DNA of 64,000 bases, taken from assembly GCF_900496975.1 (NCBI RefSeq), contig NZ_UFQC01000002.1:62001-126000 (forward strand), given 5' to 3'. The notes under the pieces are model-generated. The model did no database searches, was not told where the DNA came from, and saw only the letters and a list, made by a program, of their open reading frames with translations. Of the stretch, positions 19,864 to 29,114 are shown in pieces. Positions within the stretch are counted from its first letter, which is position 1, and every line of letters begins with the position of its first letter. The DNA is from Achromobacter veterisilvae. Lineage in GTDB: Bacteria > Pseudomonadota > Gammaproteobacteria > Burkholderiales > Burkholderiaceae_B. Made by a program: the position numbers and the translations under genes.

Positions 19864-21435
19864 TCAGTCAACCTTGACCCAATCGGCGACGAGACGGTTG
19901 TCGGCTCGGTGGATGGCGGTGACGTTCTTGCGCATCGCCCAGGGAATGACCTGGTCGTGCAGCGGAATGTGGCCAAATTCCTTGGCGTGGATTTCCAGCA
20001 CGGTGCGGATGTCGGCATCGCGCTTGGCCACGTCGGTTTCCGTCTTGATGCGGTCGATGATCGCGTCCAGTTCCTTGTTGCTGTAGTTGCCCAGGTTGTA
20101 CATGCCGTCCGCGCCCTCGCCCTTGGTGCGGATCAGGTTCTGCAGCGTGTACATGGCGTCGAACGTGGGCACGCCCCAGCCGAACAGGTAGGCGCTGGTG
20201 TCGGAGTTCTGCACCTTGGGGAAGTAGGTCGAACGCGGCATGGCGTTCATGGTCGCCTTCACGCCCACCTTGGCCCACATGCCGACCACGGCCTGGCAGA
20301 TGGCCTCGTCGTTGATGTAGCGGTTGTTCGGACAGTCCAGCGTGAAGTTCAGGGTGCCGTCGTAGCCGGCTTCCTTCAGCAGGGCGCGCGACTTCTCGGG
20401 ATCGTACGGCACGCGCTTGTGCAGCGATTCGGCCCAGCCGTGCACCTGCGGCGCGATCATGGTGCCGGTGGGCGCGGACAGGCCGCGCATCACGGCGCGC
20501 TTGATCGCGTCCACGTCGATGGCGCGGTACAGCGCCTCGCGCACGCGGATGTCCTGGAACGGGTTCTTGCCCTTGACGCTGGAATACTGAAGCTCAGGGC
20601 GCTTCTGGTCCAGGCCCAGGTAGATGGTGCGGTATTCGTTGCCCTCGACCACCTTGGCCGACTGGCGCAGGCGGTCCAGGTCCTGGGCGGCCGGATCGAG
20701 CACGAAGTCGATCTCGCCGGACAGCAGCGCCGCGGTGCGGGTGGCGTTCTGCTTGATCGGCGTGAACACCACTTCGGTGACGTTGCCGATCTTGCCGGCC
20801 TTGTTCCACCAGTCCTTGTTTTCCTCGAAGACGGTGCGCACGTCGACTTCGCGCGACTTCAGCTTGTAGGGGCCGGTGCCGTTGGTGTTGCGCGCGCCGT
20901 AGGTCTCTTCCTTGTTGACGAAGTCCTGCGGCTTGGCGATGTTGTTCTTCTCCGACCAGGCCTTGTTCATGATGAACACGTTGGGCAACTGGCGCAGCAG
21001 CACCGGGTTGGGCGCCGAGGTCTCGATCTCGACCGTCAGGTCGTCGATCTTGCGCGCTTCCTTGATGCCCGTGGTGTAGGCCTTGTAGTTGGAGGTGGGC
21101 GCCATGGCGCGGTGCACCGAGAACACCACGTCGTCGGCGGTGAAGGCGGCGCCGTCATGGAATTTCACGCCGGGACGCAGCTTGAAGCGGTACAGCGTGG
21201 GCGAAACCTGCTCCCATTCCGTCGCCAGGCGCGGCACGACCTTGAAGTCCTTGTCGTAGTCCACCAGCGGCTCGTAGACGTAGCTGTTGGCGGCGATCGT
21301 CATGCCTTCGTTCTGGGAGTGCGGGTCGAAGGTGAGGATGTCGCCCTGGGCGGCCCAGCGGAAGGTTTTGGCGTGCCCGATCGAGGGCGCGGCCACGGCG
21401 GCGGCGATCGCGATAGCAATCAAAGTGCGGCGCAT
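19864..21435 (-). CDS. Extracellular solute-binding protein, family 5 (peptide/nickel type)
   Basis: 523 residues. The signal peptide (about 1-22, MRRTLIAIAIAAAVAAPSIG) has AKA-type cleavage and no lipobox. The family-5 signature region reads LRPGVKFHDGAAFTADDVVFSVHRA, and VREALYRAIDVDAIKR and EAGYDGTLNFTLDCPNN follow. It captures a peptide or similar ligand in the periplasm and delivers it to the downstream permeases. The start at 21435 gives the signal peptide, while the frame continues 22 codons upstream without function. First gene of the operon. The ligand cannot be read from the sequence. Confidence 0.93.
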   Translation of the reverse strand: MRRTLIAIAIAAAVAAPSIGHAKTFRWAAQGDILTFDPHSQNEGMTIAANSYVYEPLVDYDKDFKVVPRLATEWEQVSPTLYRFKLRPGVKFHDGAAFTADDVVFSVHRAMAPTSNYKAYTTGIKEARKIDDLTVEIETSAPNPVLLRQLPNVFIMNKAWSEKNNIAKPQDFVNKEETYGARNTNGTGPYKLKSREVDVRTVFEENKDWWNKAGKIGNVTEVVFTPIKQNATRTAALLSGEIDFVLDPAAQDLDRLRQSAKVVEGNEYRTIYLGLDQKRPELQYSSVKGKNPFQDIRVREALYRAIDVDAIKRAVMRGLSAPTGTMIAPQVHGWAESLHKRVPYDPEKSRALLKEAGYDGTLNFTLDCPNNRYINDEAICQAVVGMWAKVGVKATMNAMPRSTYFPKVQNSDTSAYLFGWGVPTFDAMYTLQNLIRTKGEGADGMYNLGNYSNKELDAIIDRIKTETDVAKRDADIRTVLEIHAKEFGHIPLHDQVIPWAMRKNVTAIHRADNRLVADWVKVD

Positions 21436-21611
21436 AGGTTCAACTCCTGACTGTAGTCTGAATACCGGCGCGATATTGCCTACCCGCAAGACCCTCGTCA
21501 ATTAAGGGTTTATGCGTACCGGGACAGGTTTCCACAGAGGGAAAACATATTGGGGACGCATACGCTCGTAACAAAATAATCGAAGTAAACGGCGTTGGGT
21601 ACGGCGGCCGC

Positions 21612-22109
21612 CTATTCGTCTTCCGGGACCGACAATTCAAGCGGCACGTGCTCGGTCATCAGCACGTCCAGCATCTCGATCAGCAGCAGGGCCTTTTCCT
21701 CGCCGAACGGCGCGAGCACCGCCTTCTGGTGCTGCAGCGCCTGTTCGCACAGGGCGGCGATCAGGTTGGAGCCCTTGGCGGTGATGCAGACCCGGGTCTG
21801 CCGCCGGTCGGCCCGCACGCCGTTGCGGGCCACCAGCCCTTCGGCTTCCATGCGCTGCACCACCTTGCTCAGGGTGGGCTGCTTGGTGATGGCGAGCACG
21901 GCCAGCGTGCCGATGGTCTCGCCGGCGCTGCCTTGCAGGCTGGCCAGCACGCGCCACTGGGTGACCGACAGGCCGGCTGCCTTCACCTGCAAATGGAACT
22001 CCGCCGAAATGCGCTGGCTGGCTTGCGCCAGCAGGTAGGCCAGGTAGCCGTCGACGAAACGGCCGCCTTGCGCCGCCGCGCCCGTGTCCCGCTGCTTGTC
22101 CAACCGCAT
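21612..22109 (-). CDS. MarR-family transcriptional regulator
   Basis: 165 residues from the ATG at 22109. The winged helix-turn-helix spans about 45-115, with LSVTQWRVLASLQ, TKQPTLSKVVQRMEAEGLV and the wing ADRRQTRVCIT. Flanking helices should form the dimer. It is divergent from the 2-oxoacid oxidoreductase operon across a 384-bp gap, the classic place for a repressor of an aromatic-acid pathway whose substrate or CoA ester is the inducer. An ATG at 22181 would add 24 residues that look unlike the family. Confidence 0.9.
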   Translation of the reverse strand: MRLDKQRDTGAAAQGGRFVDGYLAYLLAQASQRISAEFHLQVKAAGLSVTQWRVLASLQGSAGETIGTLAVLAITKQPTLSKVVQRMEAEGLVARNGVRADRRQTRVCITAKGSNLIAALCEQALQHQKAVLAPFGEEKALLLIEMLDVLMTEHVPLELSVPEDE

Positions 22110-22356
22110 GTTGCTTTGCTCCCACGCACCGGAATCCAAGAATGCCGGAACGCCAAATGGCGGCCCGACGAAAGACTGCATTGCACCACGGTGACGCCAA
22201 CGCGCGCCATGATGCGCCGCAATGCTGTTGCGCAGCACAGGGTATACCCCGAATCGCAATCCGTTTTTGCACCATCTCAGGGCCGGAAAGGCACTGCGAA
22301 GCTAGAGATCAACGAGTATATACGCCCTTGTTTTAGCGTGATATTTTTTGTTTTCC

Positions 22357-22368
22357 ATGAAATTTCAT
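22357..22368. promoter_or_regulatory. Candidate MarR operator (12-bp perfect palindrome)
   Basis: ATGAAATTTCAT is a perfect 12-bp palindrome in the AT-rich part of the gap between the marR gene and the catabolic operon, 9 bases upstream of a candidate -35 box. Size and symmetry suit a MarR dimer. Binding is inferred only from position. Confidence 0.4.
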
Positions 22369-22376
22369 CTTTTTTG

Positions 22377-22405
22377 TTGACAGCTAAAACGTTGACTCCT
22401 AAAGT
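22377..22405 (+). promoter_or_regulatory. Candidate sigma-70 promoter of the catabolic operon
   Basis: TTGACA (22377-22382), a 17-base spacer and TAAAGT (22400-22405), a perfect -35 and a 4/6 match at -10. It points toward the gene starting at 22494, leaving a leader of about 80 bases. It is the only strong consensus -35 in the gap. The rest of 22110-22493 shows no gene. Confidence 0.5.
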
Positions 22406-22493
22406 ATTTTTAAGACGAGATTTTCCTGACGTGACGATGCTGCGCAGCAGCAACGCTTGAGGACCCGCAGGCCGGGCCGCGAAGGAGTGCCAG

Positions 22494-24716
22494 ATGGCTG
22501 AAAGGTCTTTCAAAAAAGAAGTCCAGCAATTGCGCATCGGCGCGGGCGAAGAATTCCGCGGAGAAGGCATTCTTGCGGTCACCAAGGCCTTGCTGCAATC
22601 CGGCGTGGGCTACGTCGCGGGCTACCAGGGCTCGCCAATCTCGCACCTGATGGACGTGCTGGCCGACGCCAACGACATCCTCCAGGAACTGGGCGTGCAC
22701 TTCGAGGCCAGCGCCTCCGAAGCCACCGCGGCCGCCACCCTGGCCGCGTCTGTCATGTACCCGATCCGCGGCGCGGTCACCTGGAAATCCACGGTGGGCA
22801 CCAACGTCGCCTCCGACGCCCTGGCCAACCTGGCCTCGGGCGGCGTCACCGGCGGCGCGCTGGTCATCGTGGGCGAAGACTACGGCGAAGGCTCGTCCAT
22901 CATGCAGGAACGCTCGCACGCGTTCGCCATGAAGTCCCAGATATGGCTGCTGGATCCGCGCCCCAACCTCGAAAGCATGGTCAAGGCGGTGGAGGACGGC
23001 TTTGAGCTGTCCGAGGCCAGCAAGACGCCCGTCATGCTGCAACTGCGCATTCGCGGCTGTCACGTGCACGGCCGTTTCGTCGCCAAGGAAAACAAGCGCC
23101 CCGCGTTTTCGCTGGCCCAGGCGCTGGAAAGCCCCGCGCGCGACACCAGCCGCATCGTGCTGCCGCCCGCGTCCTTCCTGCACGAGCAGGAAAAGATCAA
23201 GGAACGCTGGCCCGCGGCCATCCGCTACATCAAAGAGCACAAGCTCAACGAGCATTTCGACGGCGACCAGGACGACATCGGCCTGATCCTGCAAGGCGGC
23301 CTCTACAACGGCGTCATCCGGGCGCTGCAACTGCTGGGCCTGGCCGACAATTTCGGCAACAGCCGCATCCCGCTGTACGTCATGAACGTGACCTATCCCG
23401 TCATCGAGGACGAGGTCATCGACTTCTGCCGCGGCAAGCGCGCCGTGCTGCTGCTGGAGGAAGGCCAGCCCGACTACATCGAGCAGAACCTGCATGCCGT
23501 GCTGCGCCGCGCGGGCGTGGACACGCGCCTGTCCGGCAAGGACGTGCTGCCCATGGCGGGCGAATACACCACCCAGGTCATGCGCGACGGCCTGCGCGAA
23601 TTCCTCAAGCGGAACCGTCCGGAATCCCTGCAGACGCATCCCGCCGCGCCGGCCGATACCCAGGCGGCCGAACGCCAGCTCGAAATCACCGAACTGGCGC
23701 GGCCCAAGCCCGCCCGGCCGGCCGAGCAGCCCATCGCCTTCCACAGGCACGTCGAAGGCCTGGCCGCCGTGGTGCCGCCCCGGCCCGCGGGCTTCTGTAC
23801 CGGCTGCCCCGAAAGGCCGATCTTCTCCGCGCTGACCTTGGCGCAGGAAACGCTGGGCCAGCACCACATCTCCTGCGACATCGGCTGCCACCTGTTCTCC
23901 ATCCTGCCGCCCTTCAACCTGGGCGCCACCACCATGGGCTACGGCCTGGGCGCCTCCAGCGCGGCGGCCTTCAACGTGCCCGCCGCCAAGCGCCCCATTT
24001 CCATCATGGGCGACGGCGGCTTCTGGCACAACGGGCTGTCCTCGGGCATCGGCAACGCGGTATTCAACAAGTACGACGGCGTCATCGTCATCGTCGACAA
24101 CTTCTACGCCTCGGCCACCGGCGGGCAGGACATCCTGTCCTCGCGGGCGGAAAACCCGGACCGCTCGACCAACAACCCCATCGACCAGGCCGTGCGCGGC
24201 GTGGGCGTGAAATGGGTGCGCACGCTGGACCGGACCTACGACGTGGCGAAGGTGCGCGCCACCATCGAGGAAGCGCTGACCACCGACGTCAAGGGCCCCA
24301 AGGTCATCATCGCGCAGTCGGAATGCATGCTGAACAAGCAGCGCCGCATCAAGCCGCTGTTCAACAAGGCCGTGAAGGAAGGCAAGCGCGCCGTGAAGGA
24401 GCGCTTCGGCGTGGATCCCGACGTCTGCACCGGCGACCACGCCTGTATCCGGCTGTCGGGCTGCCCGTCCCTGACGGTCAAGGACAGCGGCGATCCCCTG
24501 AAGGAAGACCCGGTGGCGCACGTGGAAAGCAGTTGCGTCGGCTGCGGAAACTGCGGCGAGGTCGCCCATGCCGCCGTGCTGTGCCCGTCGTTCTACCGCG
24601 CCGACATCGTCCACAACCCCACCAGGCGCGACCGCTACCTGGCGCGCATGCGCGGCGCCGTCATCGGCTTCCTGCAACGGCGCCGCGCGGCGCGCCTGGC
24701 CAATCACGCACTTTAA
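22494..24716 (+). CDS. iorA: Indolepyruvate-type 2-oxoacid ferredoxin oxidoreductase, alpha subunit (IorA-like)
   Basis: 740 residues. Converts an aryl- or indole-pyruvate plus CoA to the acyl-CoA and CO2. The N-terminal pyrimidine-binding domain has YVAGYQGSPISHLMD and HFEASASEATAAATL. The C-terminal TPP domain has GFCTGCPERPIF, the GDGGFWHNGLSSGIGNAVFNK stretch and IVIVDNFYAS. The last 100 residues hold a 2x[4Fe-4S]-type cysteine set (CTGDHACIRLSGCPS and CVGCGNCGEV with a distal LCPSF). AGGAG precedes the ATG. It is the first gene of the unit divergent from marR, with the beta subunit 13 bp behind. Indolepyruvate as substrate is inferred from family and context. Confidence 0.88.
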   Translation: MAERSFKKEVQQLRIGAGEEFRGEGILAVTKALLQSGVGYVAGYQGSPISHLMDVLADANDILQELGVHFEASASEATAAATLAASVMYPIRGAVTWKSTVGTNVASDALANLASGGVTGGALVIVGEDYGEGSSIMQERSHAFAMKSQIWLLDPRPNLESMVKAVEDGFELSEASKTPVMLQLRIRGCHVHGRFVAKENKRPAFSLAQALESPARDTSRIVLPPASFLHEQEKIKERWPAAIRYIKEHKLNEHFDGDQDDIGLILQGGLYNGVIRALQLLGLADNFGNSRIPLYVMNVTYPVIEDEVIDFCRGKRAVLLLEEGQPDYIEQNLHAVLRRAGVDTRLSGKDVLPMAGEYTTQVMRDGLREFLKRNRPESLQTHPAAPADTQAAERQLEITELARPKPARPAEQPIAFHRHVEGLAAVVPPRPAGFCTGCPERPIFSALTLAQETLGQHHISCDIGCHLFSILPPFNLGATTMGYGLGASSAAAFNVPAAKRPISIMGDGGFWHNGLSSGIGNAVFNKYDGVIVIVDNFYASATGGQDILSSRAENPDRSTNNPIDQAVRGVGVKWVRTLDRTYDVAKVRATIEEALTTDVKGPKVIIAQSECMLNKQRRIKPLFNKAVKEGKRAVKERFGVDPDVCTGDHACIRLSGCPSLTVKDSGDPLKEDPVAHVESSCVGCGNCGEVAHAAVLCPSFYRADIVHNPTRRDRYLARMRGAVIGFLQRRRAARLANHAL

Positions 24717-24729
24717 GGACACCCGCCCC

Positions 24730-26274
24730 ATGAAACCGGTGCCCATGCAGCAAGGCAACCCCATCAAGATCGCCATCCTGGCCATGGGCGGCCAGGGCGG
24801 CGGCGTGCTGGCCGACTGGATCGTCGACATGGCCGAGCACGCGGGCTGGTGGGCGCAGACCACGTCGGTGCCCGGCGTGGCCCAGCGCACGGGCGCGACG
24901 ATCTACTACCTGGAACTGTTGCCCGAATCCGACGTGAAGCGCGCCGGCCGCCAACCGGCGCTGGCGCTGATGCCCACGCCGGGCGACGTGGACCTGGTGG
25001 TGGCGGCGGAACTGATGGAAGGCGGCCGCGCCATCCAGCGCGGCCTGGTCACGCCGGAGCGCACGGTGCTGCTGGCCTCTTCGCACCGCAGCTACGCGGT
25101 CAGCGAGAAATCCGCGCCCGGCAACGGCATCGCCGATCCGAACAAGGTGCTGGAAGCGGGCCGCGCGGCGGCCAGGCGCTTTCTCTGCTTCGACCTGCAG
25201 GCCCTCGCCGACCGCGCGGGCAGCGTCATCAGCGCCAGCCTGTTCGGCGCGGTGGCCGGCAGCGGCGCCCTGCCCTTCGCGCGGGAAGATTACGAGGCCA
25301 CCGTGCGACGCGCCGGCCTGGGCGTGGACGCCAGCCTGCGCGCCTTCGCCCTGGGCTTCGAAGCGGCCGACCAGGCACCCGGGCAGCCCGCCCCCATCGA
25401 CCTGGAGCGGCCGGTGCCGGCCCTGCCCGACGTCGCGGCCAGCCCCCGGACGCAGGCCCTGCTGGACACGATCAAGCGCGACTTTCCCGCCTGTGCCCAG
25501 CCCATGCTGGCCGCGGGCGTGCGCCGCCAGATCGAGTTCCAGGACCTGGCCTACGCCGCCGACTACCTGCGCCACATGAAGGCGGTCCGCGACCTGGACG
25601 CCGCGCACGGCGGAGAAGCCCGGCAATGGGCGCTGACCTGTGCCGCGGCGCGCTACGTGGCCACGGCCATGGCCTACGACGACGTGATCCGCGTCGCCGA
25701 CCTGAAGACCCGCGGCACGCGCTTCGACCGCGTGCGCCAGGAAGTGGGCGCGCGCCCGGACCAACTGGTCTACACCACGGAATTCATGCATCCGCGGCTG
25801 GAAGAGATCTGCGGCACGCTGCCCGCCGGGCTGGGCCGCTGGCTGGAAGGGTCCAAGGCCTTCGGCGGTTTCGTCGCGCGCCGCCTGGGCCGCGGCCGCC
25901 GCATGCAGAGCGGCACACTGGGCGGCTTCCTGATGCTGTACGCGCTGGCCGGCATGCGGCGCTTTCGCCGCGGCACGCTGCGCCACCAGACCGAGGCCGC
26001 CGGCCTGCGGCAGTGGCTGGACCTGATCGCGAAGCTGGCGCCGCGCGATTACGCGCTGGCCGTCGAAACCGTCAACTGCCGCCGCCTGGTCAAGGGCTAT
26101 AGCGACACGCACATACGCGGCGGCGGCAAGTACCGCCAGTTGATCGCCGCGGCGGAGCGGCTGGCGGGCCGGCCCGATGCCGCCGCGACGCTGCGCGCGT
26201 TGCGCGACACCGCCCTGGCCGACGAAAAATGCGGCCCCATGGAACGCCAACTGGCCGAAAAGCTGGCGGCCTGA
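24730..26274 (+). CDS. iorB: Indolepyruvate-type oxidoreductase, beta subunit with long C-terminal extension
   Basis: 514 residues. The first 200 are the gamma-type 2-oxoacid oxidoreductase domain: ILAMGGQGGGVLADWIVDMAE is the nucleotide-like glycine loop, and SVPGVAQRTGATIYYLEL follows. About 300 further residues, Arg/Ala-rich and helical, form an extension that single-domain archaeal IorB proteins lack but that I recall in proteobacterial versions. It should complex with the alpha subunit. It begins 13 bp after the iorA stop, and GTG of the reductase gene follows 26 bp later. Confidence 0.85.
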   Translation: MKPVPMQQGNPIKIAILAMGGQGGGVLADWIVDMAEHAGWWAQTTSVPGVAQRTGATIYYLELLPESDVKRAGRQPALALMPTPGDVDLVVAAELMEGGRAIQRGLVTPERTVLLASSHRSYAVSEKSAPGNGIADPNKVLEAGRAAARRFLCFDLQALADRAGSVISASLFGAVAGSGALPFAREDYEATVRRAGLGVDASLRAFALGFEAADQAPGQPAPIDLERPVPALPDVAASPRTQALLDTIKRDFPACAQPMLAAGVRRQIEFQDLAYAADYLRHMKAVRDLDAAHGGEARQWALTCAAARYVATAMAYDDVIRVADLKTRGTRFDRVRQEVGARPDQLVYTTEFMHPRLEEICGTLPAGLGRWLEGSKAFGGFVARRLGRGRRMQSGTLGGFLMLYALAGMRRFRRGTLRHQTEAAGLRQWLDLIAKLAPRDYALAVETVNCRRLVKGYSDTHIRGGGKYRQLIAAAERLAGRPDAAATLRALRDTALADEKCGPMERQLAEKLAA

Positions 26275-26300
26275 GCCGCACACAGATAGGGACAAACGCT

Positions 26301-27278
26301 GTGCAGACATTGAAACTCATCGTTCGGGAAGTCCGGCAGGAATCGCCGCTGATCCGCTCGTTCCGGCTGGCCCGCGAGGACGGCGGCCCGCTGCCCGCCT
26401 TCGGGCCGGGCGCGCATCTGAAGGTGTCGGTGCCGGGCCTGCGCGAACCGCGCTGCTATTCGCTGGTGCAACTGGCGCCCGAGGCCGGGCGCTTCGCCGA
26501 ACCCTCGGAATACCGCCTGGGCGTGCGCCTGGAGGAAACCAGCCAGGGCGGTTCGCGCCACATGCACGCGCTGGCCGAGGGCGACGCCCTCGCGGCCGAA
26601 GGCCCCAAAAACGACTTTCCGCTGCACGAATCGCCGGCCGGCGACGAACCGGTGGTGCTGATCGCGGGCGGCATCGGCATCACGCCGATCGCCTCCATGG
26701 CCGCCGCGCTGAAGTCCGCCGGACGCGCCTTCCGCCTGCACTATTGCGGCCGCAGCAAGGACCAGTTGGCCTTCCTGCCCGAACTCGAAGCCCTGGCCGG
26801 CGGCGACCTGAGCCTGCACGCCGACGACGATCCCGCCTGCCGCTTCGACCTGCAGGCGCTGCTGGAATCGGCGTCGCCGCGCCAGCACCTGTACGTGTGC
26901 GGCCCCAAGGGCCTGATCGACGCGGTCATCCAGGGCGCCCATGCGCGCCATTGGCCCGACGCCCACATCCATTTCGAACTCTTCGCCAGCGCCGCGCCGC
27001 AGGCCGGCGACCAGCCCTTCGAGGTCGAACTGCGCCAGTCCGGCCGCGTGCTGACCATCCCCGCCGACAAGACCATCATCGACGTCATGGAAGAGGAAGG
27101 CTGCGATCCGATGTACGACTGCAAGCGCGGCGAATGCGGCGTCTGCCAGGCCACGGTGCTGGAAGGCGAGCCCGACCACCGCGACTACTACCTCTCGGAC
27201 ACCGAGAAAGCCAGCGGCAAGATCATCCAGATCTGCATCTCGCGCGCGAAATCGCCGCGCCTGGTGCTGGACCTGTAG
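26301..27278 (+). CDS. FMN/FAD-[2Fe-2S] oxygenase reductase (phthalate dioxygenase reductase type)
   Basis: 325 residues. The order is flavin domain (RCYSLVQLAPE), NAD(P)H domain (VVLIAGGIGITPIASM, YVCGPKGLIDAV) and C-terminal plant-type ferredoxin with CKRGECGVCQATVLEG and a distal Cys in IQICISRA. This class IA/VanB-like layout passes electrons from NAD(P)H to a Rieske oxygenase. The start is GTG at 26301, with AGGGA about 9 bases upstream. It is just ahead of the Rieske alpha gene and is its natural partner. No separate ferredoxin lies in this operon, so a two-component system is expected. Confidence 0.92.
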   Translation: MQTLKLIVREVRQESPLIRSFRLAREDGGPLPAFGPGAHLKVSVPGLREPRCYSLVQLAPEAGRFAEPSEYRLGVRLEETSQGGSRHMHALAEGDALAAEGPKNDFPLHESPAGDEPVVLIAGGIGITPIASMAAALKSAGRAFRLHYCGRSKDQLAFLPELEALAGGDLSLHADDDPACRFDLQALLESASPRQHLYVCGPKGLIDAVIQGAHARHWPDAHIHFELFASAAPQAGDQPFEVELRQSGRVLTIPADKTIIDVMEEEGCDPMYDCKRGECGVCQATVLEGEPDHRDYYLSDTEKASGKIIQICISRAKSPRLVLDL

Positions 27279-27297
27279 CCCGCAAGGAAGCGCAACC

Positions 27298-28617
27298 ATG
27301 AGCAAATACCGCGACAATCCCGACGCCATCCGCGCCCTGTTGCGCGAGACCGAGGTGCACAAGGACCTGTTCATCGACCAGGAGCTGTTCGACCTGGAAA
27401 TGGAACGCCTGTACGCCAACACCTGGGTCTACGTCGGCCACGACAGCCAGGTGCCCAATCCGGGCGACTACATCACCACCACCGTCGGCAACCAGCCGGT
27501 GGTGATGGTGCGCCACAGCGACAAGAGCGTGCGCGTGCTGCACAACCGCTGCCCGCACAAGGGCACGATGGTGGCGGGCGACGCCTGCGGCAACACCGGC
27601 AAGTTCTTCCGCTGCCCCTACCACGCCTGGACCTTCAAGACCGACGGCAGCCTGCTGTCGATCCCGCTGAAAAAAGGCTACGAGAACACCGGCCTGGAGA
27701 ACTGCGAAGCCAGCCAGGGCATGGCGGCCGTGAAGGACGTGAAGAACCACCGCGGCTTCGTGTTCTGCCGGCTGAACCCGGAAGGCCAGTCCTTCGAGGA
27801 GTTCTTCGGCGAATCGCTGTCCACGCTGGACAACATGGTGGACCGCTCGCCCGAGGGCCGGCTGGAAGTGGCGGGCGGCGTGCTGCGCTACATGCACCGC
27901 TGCAACTGGAAGATGCTGGTCGACAACCAGACCGACACCTGCCACCCGATGGTGGCGCACGAATCGTCGGCGGGCACGGCCGTGAAGGTCTGGGAGCAGG
28001 CGCCGGACGGCACGCCCAAGCCCATGGCCGTGGAGCTGTTCGCGCCGTTCATCTCCCCGTACGAGTTCTTCGAGAACATGGGCATCCGCGTGTGGGAAAA
28101 CGGCCATGGCCACACGGGCGTGGCCGACTCCATCCACGCCTCCTATTCCGGCGTGCCCGGCTACTGGGACGCCATGGTGTCGGCCTACGGCGAGGAACGC
28201 GCCAAGCAGATTCTGGGCGACGTGCGCCACAACACCGTGTACTTCCCCAACATCATGGTCAAGGGGCCGATCCAGACCCTGCGCATCTTCAAGCCTATCG
28301 CCGCCGACCGCACCCTGGTGGAGTCCTGGACCTTCCGCCTGGTGGGCGCGCCCGACCTGCTGCTGGAGCGCACGCTCATGTACAACCGCCTCATCAACGC
28401 CCCCACCTCCGTGGTCGGCCATGACGACCTGGAAATGTATGAGCGCGCGCAGGACGGCCTGCAATCGCGCGCTAGGGACTGGGTGAACGTGGGGCGGCTG
28501 TACTCGCCCGACGAAATCGGCCAGAAGAACGCCACCACCAATGGCACCAATGAATGGCAGATGCGCAATCAATACCGCGCATGGGGCCGCTACATGACCG
28601 GACCGGAGTCGGTATGA
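27298..28617 (+). CDS. Rieske ring-hydroxylating dioxygenase, alpha subunit
   Basis: 439 residues. Rieske [2Fe-2S] ligands are Cys85/His87 (CPHKG) and Cys106/His109 (CPYHAW). The mononuclear iron site is in NWKMLVDNQTDTCHPMVAH, with Asp213 bridging and His216/His221 as ligands. It dihydroxylates an aromatic or indolic ring using electrons from the reductase encoded upstream. The beta subunit gene overlaps its stop by ATGA, so an alpha3beta3 enzyme is likely. The substrate is not evident. The gene set favours an aryl- or indole-acetic-type acid. Confidence 0.93.
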   Translation: MSKYRDNPDAIRALLRETEVHKDLFIDQELFDLEMERLYANTWVYVGHDSQVPNPGDYITTTVGNQPVVMVRHSDKSVRVLHNRCPHKGTMVAGDACGNTGKFFRCPYHAWTFKTDGSLLSIPLKKGYENTGLENCEASQGMAAVKDVKNHRGFVFCRLNPEGQSFEEFFGESLSTLDNMVDRSPEGRLEVAGGVLRYMHRCNWKMLVDNQTDTCHPMVAHESSAGTAVKVWEQAPDGTPKPMAVELFAPFISPYEFFENMGIRVWENGHGHTGVADSIHASYSGVPGYWDAMVSAYGEERAKQILGDVRHNTVYFPNIMVKGPIQTLRIFKPIAADRTLVESWTFRLVGAPDLLLERTLMYNRLINAPTSVVGHDDLEMYERAQDGLQSRARDWVNVGRLYSPDEIGQKNATTNGTNEWQMRNQYRAWGRYMTGPESV

Positions 28618-29105
28618 GCGCAAGCGACCGCGACCTGATCGATTTTGTCTATGCCGAAGCGCGCATGCTGGACGAACTGCGCTTCGAGGAATGGCTCAAC
28701 CTGTACACCGACGACGGCCACTACTGGATGCCGCTGGCCCATGGCCAGGCCGATCCCAGGCTGCATGCTTCGCTGATGTACGAGGACAAGCTGCTGCTGC
28801 GCGTGCGCGTGGAGCGGCTGGCCGGCCAGCGCACGTTCTCGCAGCAGCCCAAGAGCCGCTGCCACCACCTGCTGCAGGCGCCCTCCGTCGAGCGCGATCA
28901 TCCCGAAGCCGCGCCCGCCGAAGGACGCCACGTGGTGCGCACCGCCTTCCATTACGTCGAGACCCGGCTGGACGCGCAAACGCTGTACGCCGGCTGGACC
29001 ACGCATCACCTGGTGGAGCAGGACGGCGTGTTGCGCATCCGCCTCAAGCGCGTCGACCTCGTCAACTGCGACGCGGCCTTCGGCAACATCCAACTGTTCA
29101 TGTAG
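28614..29105 (+). CDS. Ring-hydroxylating dioxygenase, beta subunit
   Basis: 163 residues, of the SnoaL/NTF2-like small-subunit family. LIDFVYAEARMLDELRFEEWLNLYTDDGHYWMPL is the typical N-terminal helix-strand. RVDLVNCDAAFGNIQLFM is the typical C-terminus. It has no catalytic role of its own and stabilises the alpha subunit. ATGA overlap with the alpha gene. Confidence 0.92.
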   Translation: MSASDRDLIDFVYAEARMLDELRFEEWLNLYTDDGHYWMPLAHGQADPRLHASLMYEDKLLLRVRVERLAGQRTFSQQPKSRCHHLLQAPSVERDHPEAAPAEGRHVVRTAFHYVETRLDAQTLYAGWTTHHLVEQDGVLRIRLKRVDLVNCDAAFGNIQLFM

Positions 29106-29114
29106 GAGCGGCTT

